Source: Oscillospiraceae bacterium
GTDB lineage: Bacteria; Bacillota; Clostridia; Oscillospirales; Oscillospiraceae
NCBI GenBank assembly: GCA_031280855.1
Contig: JAITGH010000204.1
Location: 1 to 5,724 of the forward strand
Length of the DNA stretch: 5,724 nucleotides
Direction of reading: 5' to 3'
The notes under the pieces are model-generated. The model was not told the DNA's origin. It was given only the letters and a program-made list of their open reading frames with translations, and did not search any database. Both the position numbers and the translations under genes were made by a program. Below are positions 1-5,724 of this stretch, piece by piece. How positions within the stretch are numbered: the first letter of the stretch is position 1; each line of letters starts with the position of its first letter.

Positions 1-1299
<1,299 letters not shown>

Positions 1300-1320
1300 G
1301 ATAATGCGAGGTGAGCAGCA

Positions 1321-1737
1321 ATGAGCAAGACGTTTCACCTGACGGTGATGAGTGCGGAACGCAAGTACTTCGACGGCGACGCGGAGGAGATTGTGTTCAG
1401 CACTCCGGTCGGGCGCATGGGCGTTCTTCCCGGTCATATGCCGCTGATAGCGGCGGTGAAAGAAGACGTGATGAACGTGACGTGCGAGGGTACGATGCGG
1501 GTCGCGGCGGTAAGTCAGGGCTTCGCGGAGATCGGGGGTCAAGACGTTGAGCTATTCGTCGACAGCTTCGAGTGGGCGGACGAGATTGACGCGAACCGCG
1601 CTCGAGCCGCGCTGGAAAGTGCGCAAGTACGCATAAAAGCGGCGAACGACAAAGTACGCTATACTCGCGATGTAGCCGCGATTAATCGCGCGATGGCGAG
1701 ACTTAAGGCGATCAACTCCCTGCAAGATCGCGATTAA
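1321..1737 (+). CDS. atpC: F-type ATP synthase subunit epsilon
   Basis: The epsilon subunit of the F1 central stalk couples rotation to catalysis and can inhibit ATP hydrolysis through its C-terminal helices. The product is 138 residues, normal for the family. The N-terminal beta-sandwich domain (about 1-84) carries the family hallmark GVLPGHMPLI at 34-43. The C-terminal domain (about 87-138) is a charged, Ala-rich helical hairpin. It begins with IDANRA (89-94), which fits the I/L-D-x-x-R-A ATP-binding motif known from Bacillus-type epsilon subunits. The ATG at 1321 is preceded by an AGGTGAG Shine-Dalgarno element at 1309-1315. The 21-bp gap after atpD contains no promoter, so co-transcription is likely. 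One small deviation is the conserved Gly-Glu before the GxLPGH loop, which here reads Gly-Arg-Met. It is the last gene of the atp run, followed by a hairpin and a convergent gene. Confidence 0.97.
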   Translation: MSKTFHLTVMSAERKYFDGDAEEIVFSTPVGRMGVLPGHMPLIAAVKEDVMNVTCEGTMRVAAVSQGFAEIGGQDVELFVDSFEWADEIDANRARAALESAQVRIKAANDKVRYTRDVAAINRAMARLKAINSLQDRD

Positions 1738-1752
1738 GCGGCAACCCACGAA

Positions 1753-1776
1753 AGGCGGCGACAACAGTCGCCGCCT
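1753..1776. terminator. Perfect 10-bp hairpin between convergent atpC and spoIVA
   Basis: A perfect inverted repeat, AGGCGGCGAC (1753-1762) and GTCGCCGCCT (1767-1776), encloses a 4-base loop. It lies 15 bp after the atpC stop and 39 bp beyond the spoIVA stop, in the only gap between two genes transcribed towards each other. That is where a bidirectional intrinsic terminator is expected. Neither flank has a proper T-tract: plus-strand RNA continues GAUUCC and minus-strand RNA continues UUCGUGGGUU. The stem is therefore convincing, but its efficiency as a Rho-independent terminator is uncertain. Confidence 0.7.
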
Positions 1777-1815
1777 GATTCCGTGTATCGAGAAGATGAC
1801 GTGTGCTGCCGGAGC

Positions 1816-3291
1816 TTATAAGAGAATGCAGATCAAGCCGCCGGACCCTTCGTTGACGATTCGCTGGAGCGTCTCGCGAAGCTTGTGTTGCGCGTCCTCG
1901 GGCATCTTCTTGATCTTGCTTTGCAAGCCTTCCCCGGCGATGTCGTACAGCGGCTTTCCAAAGATGTTCGACGCCCAGATTTTGCCGGTATCGCCCTCGA
2001 ACTCTTGCAGGAGGTAGCTGATGATCTCCTCGCTTTGACGTTCGCCTCCGACGACGGGCGAGACTTCAGTCTCGATGTTCGCCAGAATCATGTGTATCGA
2101 CGGCGCGGACGCTTTCAAACGTACGCCATAGCGACCGCCGTGCCGCACGATCTCGGGCTCCTCGAGTTGCAGTTCATCGTGCGAGGGATATACGATTCCG
2201 TATCCGGAAGTCTTGACGTCGTTAAGCGCGTCCTTGATGCGGTCGTATTCCAGTTTGATGCCGGACATGTCAGTAAGCAGCGACATGAGATCGCCGTCGT
2301 CTGTGACGTTGAAGCCGCTGCGATCGCTGAGTGTGCGGTAGAAGAGCTCACGCGGCAGTTCGACTTCTGCGGTGACGGCTCCCGTACCCGGTGAGATGGA
2401 TCGAATCCCGGCGTAGCTGACGGAATCGGAGACTCCGATCGCGGAAATCGCGGGTTCGACGTCCCGAATGCGGCGTATGTCGGAGCATCCATCGCGGATG
2501 AGCGTGATGATGTCGGACTTCACGGGGTGCTCGACCGGTAACGCGTCAACCCATGCGGGTAAGAAGATTCCGACCTCTGTTAGCGGGAACTCGTAGAGCA
2601 CACCGCCAATGATGTTCGCAACGTCTTGCCCGGTCAACTCCATGCAATTGACCGGAAGTACGGCAACGTTGTACTTCGCGGACAGTTCCGATTGCAGACG
2701 CTGGGTTTCGGGCGCCTCCGGGTGCGCGGAGTTGATCAGCATGACGAACGGCTTCCCGATCTCCTGAAGCTCGCTCACGGATTTCTCTTCTGCTTCAACG
2801 TAAGCGCTGCGCGGGATGTTAGTGATGGAGCCGTCGGTGGTGACGACGATTCCAATCGTGGAGTGTTCCGAGACGACCTTGCGGGTTCCGATCTCGGCGG
2901 CTTGAGCGAGCGGCACGTCATAGTCGAACCACGGGGTCGCCACCATGCGAGGGTTGCCGTCCTCGTCTTCCGTTCCGATCGCGCCGTCAACCATGTAACC
3001 GACGCAGTCAACGAGTCGGACGGAGAACTCCGCGTCGTCGTCGAGCCGGATGGAGACCGCGTCTTCCGGCACGAACTTCGGCTCCGCAGTCATTATGGTG
3101 CGTCCGGACGCGCTTTGCGGAAGTTCGTCTTTCGCACGCTCCCGCACGTAGCTGTCGGTGATGTTCGGGATGACCAGCGTTTCCATGAAACGTTTGATAA
3201 ATGTGGATTTGCCGGTTCGCACCGGCCCTGTTACGCCGACGTAGATGTCCCCGCCGGTACGCTCGGATATGTCTTGATAGATTCTTTCCAT
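1816..3291 (-). CDS. spoIVA: Stage IV sporulation protein A, spore coat morphogenetic ATPase
   Basis: SpoIVA polymerises in an ATP-dependent way on the mother-cell side of the forespore outer membrane. There it forms the basement layer on which the coat assembles; in Bacillus it is anchored by SpoVM. The product is 491 residues, against 492 in B. subtilis, and is collinear with it. The N-terminal TRAFAC-type ATPase domain has Walker A GPVRTGKS at 22-29 (Lys28) and Walker B VDCVGY at 94-99 (Asp95). The stretch DELPQSASGRTIMT-EPKF near 55-73 is typical of the family. The C-terminal part includes EPEIVRHGGRYGVRLKA and ends GSGGLICILL, closely resembling the Bacillus C terminus. At the sensor-threonine pair (Thr70/Thr71 in B. 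subtilis) this protein has Thr68-Ala69. The ATG at 3291 is preceded by GGGAG (3305-3301), 9 bases upstream. The gene stands 102 bp after the upstream glycosyltransferase and is probably switched on during sporulation, although no clear sigma-E promoter is visible. Confidence 0.99.
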   Translation of the reverse strand: MERIYQDISERTGGDIYVGVTGPVRTGKSTFIKRFMETLVIPNITDSYVRERAKDELPQSASGRTIMTAEPKFVPEDAVSIRLDDDAEFSVRLVDCVGYMVDGAIGTEDEDGNPRMVATPWFDYDVPLAQAAEIGTRKVVSEHSTIGIVVTTDGSITNIPRSAYVEAEEKSVSELQEIGKPFVMLINSAHPEAPETQRLQSELSAKYNVAVLPVNCMELTGQDVANIIGGVLYEFPLTEVGIFLPAWVDALPVEHPVKSDIITLIRDGCSDIRRIRDVEPAISAIGVSDSVSYAGIRSISPGTGAVTAEVELPRELFYRTLSDRSGFNVTDDGDLMSLLTDMSGIKLEYDRIKDALNDVKTSGYGIVYPSHDELQLEEPEIVRHGGRYGVRLKASAPSIHMILANIETEVSPVVGGERQSEEIISYLLQEFEGDTGKIWASNIFGKPLYDIAGEGLQSKIKKMPEDAQHKLRETLQRIVNEGSGGLICILL

Positions 3292-3316
3292 GTTGTTCTA
3301 CTCCCGGTACACAATG

Positions 3317-3346
3317 ATAGTACAGTCTATTCGGATAAGCTTGCAA
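3317..3346 (-). promoter_or_regulatory. Possible weak promoter of spoIVA
   Basis: Reading the minus strand, TTGCAA (3346-3341) is followed after 18 bp by TACTAT (3322-3317). This would start transcription near 3310, about 18 bases before the spoIVA ATG. Each hexamer matches the sigma-A consensus at only 4 of 6 positions. The -10 element read as TGTACTAT also matches 5 of 8 bases of the sigma-E -10 consensus CATACAAT, but I see no good sigma-E -35 element at the right distance. SpoIVA is sigma-E-dependent in B. subtilis, so a sigma-E site is expected from knowledge rather than shown here. Confidence 0.3.
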
Positions 3347-3365
3347 GTAGAACATCGGAAGAATC

Positions 3366-3395
3366 GGCGGACGGAGGTCACCGCCTCCGTCCGTC
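3366..3395 (-). terminator. Strong hairpin at the end of the glycosyltransferase gene
   Basis: CGGACGGAGG (3368-3377) pairs perfectly with CCTCCGTCCG (3384-3393) around a 6-base loop. One G-T and one further G-C pair can extend the stem to 3366/3395. It lies directly at the stop of the upstream minus-strand gene, and the TGA (3396-3394) falls within the base of the extended stem. After the stem the minus-strand RNA reads CGAUUCUUCC, a poor U-tract. It probably terminates or attenuates the upstream two-gene unit before spoIVA. Confidence 0.65.
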
Positions 3396-4758
3396 AGCGT
3401 ATCTTGTGCAGTCTCTCGGTATCGGGTTTCGGACGGCGAAACAGCAGCGTGATGAGCAGTATGAGCATCGCGGCGGCTATCGCGAAAAAGCCGTAGTTCA
3501 TCGTAAGCAGCCACGCCTGACGCAGGTACGCATGATACCCCAGCAGCGACGCGAATCCGCAAAGCGCGACGGCGCCCGCTATCGTTGGATACGTTACCGC
3601 AAGCGGAAGTAACAGCACGTCCGCGAGGAAGAAGTAGCGGTCGTGCATTCGCGGCAGGAACATCGGCACCCCTACCGCAAGGATTCCCGTTAACAGCAGC
3701 AGCGTGAACGTGTCGAGACTCTTGCGGCGGAAGTACGCTATGTAGACCACGAACGCGCACACTGCGCCCGCGAAGACTATGCCGAGTTTCTCCCACATTG
3801 CCGGATTGTCCCATTCCCAAAACAGAGCGAATATCGAGGGCGAGTTATAGTTCAAACCTTCGCCGATGGAGTCGGTTTGCACGAAGTAGAACGTAAGCAC
3901 TTCCGTGATACTTCGCCCTGCGAGCAGGGCGGGCGCGACGATCGCAAGGTACGTCAGCGGAAAGACCCAGACGTATTTGAGGCTTAGCCGCTTCGCCAAG
4001 AGTAGCGGTATAATGATCGGCATGATGAAGATGGCTTGAAGCTTGTATCCGAGCGCGAGCGCGGCGAAAACGTAGCAGAGCACGGAGTTGAAGCGCGTAT
4101 AGTTTTCCCGCAGCTGCATCGTTTTCGGCACTCGCACCGCGAAGTAGAGCGCGGCGGCGCAGAGCGCCGCATAGATGCTGTCGCATTGTCCCCAGTATGC
4201 TCCGTTGAGGATCGGCGTCGGTAATACGAGCGCGATCAGAAAACACAGAATGCGAGCGTACGGGTTATCTGTAAGCTCACCGGCAAGCTTGAACAGGAAG
4301 TACGCGAGCATCACATCGAACATGATCGATAGAAGTTTGATCAGGTAAAGGTCGTGGATCGGGATGTAGCTGAATACTGCAAGCCACGTGAGATACGGGA
4401 CGTTGTAGTTGCCGAGCGGCTCGCTAAGTCCCGCGATTCCGCCGGTCTCGCGCAGCCGCTCTACCCACGGGTGCAGGAACCACTCATAGTCGAGCGTTAC
4501 GTGATCGAACACGGATAACCGTACGAGCATAAGCGAGCAGAACGGGATCAACATAACGCAGGAGCTTAGCGCGTCGCGGCACAGCCCGTCGCGGCGAAGC
4601 AGTTGTCTCGCCGCGATTACGGCTCCGACCATTGCAACGGTCACGGTTACGGAGGTGCCGACGCTTGCGTACTCCCATGATTGGCAACACAGATACACGA
4701 CGATTCCGAACACCGGTACGAACAACCATGGCAGATGGCGGCTTGGTGATTCATTCAT
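3394..4758 (-). CDS. Polytopic GT-C-type glycosyltransferase (Gpi18/PIG-M-like mannosyltransferase family)
   Basis: This is probably a lipid-linked sugar-dependent glycosyltransferase of the GT-C fold in the cytoplasmic membrane; donor and acceptor cannot be read from the sequence. The 454-residue product is very hydrophobic. Segments at about 9-25, 35-50, 64-83, 121-134, 137-158, 168-182, 195-208, 225-255, 262-280, 325-342, 350-367, 381-407 and 417-440 look membrane-spanning or re-entrant. The first large outer loop carries Asp85 and Asp90-Tyr91, the position of the acidic residues that GT-C enzymes use for catalysis or metal binding. GAYWGQCDSIY (186-196) and PRMHDRYFF (369-377) are hallmarks of Gpi18-related bacterial proteins. 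The ATG at 4758 overlaps the upstream stop as ATGA, and GGTGA (4769-4765) lies 6 bases before it, so translational coupling is likely. The basic tail (RRPKPDTERLHKIR) suggests a cytoplasmic C terminus. A generic GT39/GT87-like label would also be defensible. Confidence 0.85.
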   Translation of the reverse strand: MNESPSRHLPWLFVPVFGIVVYLCCQSWEYASVGTSVTVTVAMVGAVIAARQLLRRDGLCRDALSSCVMLIPFCSLMLVRLSVFDHVTLDYEWFLHPWVERLRETGGIAGLSEPLGNYNVPYLTWLAVFSYIPIHDLYLIKLLSIMFDVMLAYFLFKLAGELTDNPYARILCFLIALVLPTPILNGAYWGQCDSIYAALCAAALYFAVRVPKTMQLRENYTRFNSVLCYVFAALALGYKLQAIFIMPIIIPLLLAKRLSLKYVWVFPLTYLAIVAPALLAGRSITEVLTFYFVQTDSIGEGLNYNSPSIFALFWEWDNPAMWEKLGIVFAGAVCAFVVYIAYFRRKSLDTFTLLLLTGILAVGVPMFLPRMHDRYFFLADVLLLPLAVTYPTIAGAVALCGFASLLGYHAYLRQAWLLTMNYGFFAIAAAMLILLITLLFRRPKPDTERLHKIR

Positions 4759-5183
4759 CGGAAGTCACCGCTGTTGCTGCTGATTTGGATGTTCTCAATA
4801 CCGTTCTCTTCGAATTCGTCGATGTATTTGTCCATACGGCTGGCGAATTCGTCGGCGTTATCCTCCCCGATTGTGGGGAAGCCCATATCGCGGCGGGTGA
4901 GTTCCTCCGCGAGTATCTCAAAGAACGCAGAGTCCTCATAGTACATGATTGCATCGTGGATGCCGCCGTCGACGTACTCCCGTGATGGAATCGTTATACC
5001 ACGCTGTACCTCAAACAGGCGATCCATGCCGAAGTCGCCGCATAGCGCGAACAGCTTCGAGGTTAGCGCGTCATAGTCTGCGATCCGATCGGAGCCGTCG
5101 CGCTCAGAGTTCAGCACCCAGTTACCGATATACGCGAGATCAAGCAGTCTGCGGAACTCCTTCTTACTCAGTTCGATATTCAT
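4755..5183 (-). CDS. Small acidic protein of unknown function, coupled to the glycosyltransferase
   Basis: I do not recognise a characterised family with certainty. The 142-residue product is acidic and appears mostly helical, with no signal peptide or membrane segment, so it is probably cytoplasmic. The N-terminal part (about 5-60, with LLDLAYIGNWVLNSER at 13-28) resembles, from general recollection, short conserved hypothetical proteins of Clostridia. The middle holds an aromatic-acidic stretch (IMYYEDSAFFEILAEEL, about 79-95). The end is Asp/Glu-rich with a low-complexity tail. The ATG at 5183 is well supported by GGAGG (5195-5191), 7 bases upstream. The stop overlaps the glycosyltransferase start by four bases (ATGA), and a promoter lies about 55-85 bp upstream. 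Coding rather than shadow status is supported by the strong ribosome site, the overlap arrangement and the lack of a competing gene. It could assist or regulate the membrane enzyme, but that is inference from position only. Confidence 0.85.
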   Translation of the reverse strand: MNIELSKKEFRRLLDLAYIGNWVLNSERDGSDRIADYDALTSKLFALCGDFGMDRLFEVQRGITIPSREYVDGGIHDAIMYYEDSAFFEILAEELTRRDMGFPTIGEDNADEFASRMDKYIDEFEENGIENIQISSNSGDFR

Positions 5184-5239
5184 GGCACAACCTCCGGATT
5201 GAATACGATGTCTGTTAGCCTTTGCGGCCGGACTTTTGT

Positions 5240-5268
5240 ATTATACTATAGCGGGCAGCAAAATGCAA
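5240..5268 (-). promoter_or_regulatory. Sigma-A-type promoter for the minus-strand two-gene unit
   Basis: On the minus strand, TTGCAT (5268-5263) and a perfect TATAAT (5245-5240) are separated by 17 bp. The -10 box is consensus and the -35 box matches only its TTG. Transcription would start near 5233, giving a leader of about 50 bases before the ATG at 5183 with its GGAGG site. An A-tract (minus-strand view of 5274-5280) lies just upstream of the -35 box, where an UP element would act. Confidence 0.7.
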
Positions 5269-5273
5269 TCCCC

Positions 5274-5280
5274 TTTTTTT
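5274..5280. promoter_or_regulatory. A/T tract between divergent promoters, possible shared UP element
   Basis: Seven consecutive T on the plus strand lie between the two -35 boxes, 5 bp from the leftward one (ends 5268) and 10 bp from the rightward one (starts 5291). A/T tracts at this distance can bind the alpha C-terminal domain of RNA polymerase. No adequate hairpin precedes the tract on the plus strand, so it is unlikely to be a terminator remnant. Confidence 0.4.
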
Positions 5281-5290
5281 AGAGTGTTGC

Positions 5291-5319
5291 TTGACATTAT
5301 GGCGGCATTGCTGTATAAT
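5291..5319 (+). promoter_or_regulatory. Perfect-consensus sigma-A promoter of the M3 peptidase gene
   Basis: TTGACA (5291-5296) and TATAAT (5314-5319) are separated by exactly 17 bp, matching the vegetative sigma-A consensus at all 12 positions with optimal spacing. The predicted start of transcription is near 5326. That leaves a leader of about 28 bases containing the GGGGAGG ribosome site before the ATG at 5354. Confidence 0.93.
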
Positions 5320-5353
5320 GGATGTATGTAAATCAGGGTAGGGGAGGACAACG

Positions 5354-5724
5354 ATGAAGTTCAAAGATATGCCGTATGAGCGCGTGAACCTCGATGAGTT
5401 TAAGACGCTTGCGGAGGCAATGAAGTTGAGGCTCAGCCACGCGGATAGCGCGGAGACCGCCGCGTCAGCATTCGAGGAGTTTGAGGCGGCATCCGTTCGC
5501 GCCGCGACCGAGTTCGAGCTCGCGTTCATTCGAAACTCGTTAGATACGACCGACGAGTACTACGCTGCGGAGCAGCTATTCTGTGACGGGGTTCGACCGT
5601 TGTTCAGTGAGATCGTGCAGGACTTTACGAAGGCATTGTTGGAGTCGCGGTTCCGCGCGGAGCTGGAATCGAAGTGGGGCAGCGTCATGTTCTTGAACGC
5701 GGAGATCGGACTTAAGGCGTTTTC
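5354..5724 (+). CDS. M3-family oligoendopeptidase (PepF-like), N-terminal part, cut by window end
   Basis: The frame runs open from the ATG at 5354 to the window end, giving 123 complete codons of a protein that in this family is usually about 550-600 residues. The start is fixed by GGGGAGG (5341-5347), 6 bases upstream, and by the consensus promoter. The N terminus MKFKDMPYERVNLDEFK and the segment RNSLDTTDEYYAAEQ (60-74) are typical of clostridial M3 oligoendopeptidases. So is the later stretch ALLESRFRAELESKWG (about 94-109) followed by NAEIGLKAFS. These cytoplasmic zinc metallopeptidases cleave short peptides. The catalytic HExxH motif lies in the C-terminal half and is outside the window, so activity cannot be judged. 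No signal peptide is present. The gene is divergent from the unknown-protein/glycosyltransferase unit and shares its control region. Confidence 0.9.
   Translation, partial: MKFKDMPYERVNLDEFKTLAEAMKLRLSHADSAETAASAFEEFEAASVRAATEFELAFIRNSLDTTDEYYAAEQLFCDGVRPLFSEIVQDFTKALLESRFRAELESKWGSVMFLNAEIGLKAF

Noticed and set aside
2059..2074. 7-bp inverted repeat within spoIVA
   Set aside because: Short and within well-conserved coding sequence; expected by chance and codon use.
2626..3612. Open frame of 328 codons on the plus strand opposite spoIVA
   Set aside because: It is antisense to an unmistakable spoIVA, crosses into the upstream gap and next gene, and its Arg/Val/Asp/His-rich product resembles no family I know.
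3008..3820. Open frame of 270 codons on the minus strand spanning the spoIVA start and the glycosyltransferase end
   Set aside because: It is an alternative frame over two real genes and the hairpin between them, with an Arg/His-rich low-quality product.
4809..4855. Repeated GAATTCGTCG in the small acidic gene
   Set aside because: It reflects two Asp-Glu-Phe codon runs in the protein, with no regular repeat unit.
5184..5233. Possible leader hairpin (TCCGG pairing with CCGGA) masking the ribosome site of the 142-residue protein
   Set aside because: There are only five base pairs across a long loop, and no further structure resembling a known riboswitch or attenuator.

Overview
The window is a typical chromosomal stretch from a GC-rich, endospore-forming member of the Bacillota, most likely an uncultured or little-studied Clostridia lineage. 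Three things support this: a full-length SpoIVA (found only in endospore formers), bacterial F-type ATP synthase genes in the usual atpD-atpC order, and strong Shine-Dalgarno sites with sigma-A-type promoters. I cannot name a genus from sequence alone.

Layout. (1) Positions 1-1737, plus strand: the 3' end of an atp operon, with atpD (beta subunit, missing about its first 25-30 codons at the window edge) and atpC (epsilon subunit), 21 bp apart. (2) Positions 1738-1815: a short convergent intergenic gap with a perfect 10-bp GC-rich hairpin that probably serves as a terminator for both sides. (3) Positions 1816-3291, minus strand: spoIVA, the spore-coat basement-layer ATPase. (4) Positions 3292-3393: a gap with a possible weak promoter for spoIVA and a strong hairpin that ends the upstream unit. 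(5) Positions 3394-5183, minus strand: a two-gene unit with a 4-bp ATGA overlap, comprising a small acidic conserved-type protein of unknown function followed by a polytopic GT-C-fold glycosyltransferase of the Gpi18/PIG-M-like type. (6) Positions 5184-5353: a divergent promoter region. (7) Positions 5354-5724, plus strand: the start of an M3-family oligoendopeptidase (PepF-like), cut off by the window end; the zinc-binding motif would lie outside.

How the genes work together. atpD and atpC encode two subunits of the F1 sector. spoIVA is a sporulation gene with its own spacing and probably its own control. The small protein and the GT-C enzyme appear co-transcribed and translationally coupled. 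A functional link between that pair and sporulation is possible because they sit on the same strand just upstream of spoIVA, but it is only inference. The peptidase is driven away from the pair by a promoter that matches the sigma-A consensus perfectly.

I saw no mobile element, CRISPR array, RNA gene or clear new system. No gene-free stretch exceeds 300 bases. The points most worth checking are the divergent promoter architecture, the unknown-protein/GT-C pair, the Ala at one of the two SpoIVA sensor-threonine positions, and the IDxxRA ATP-binding motif in the epsilon subunit.
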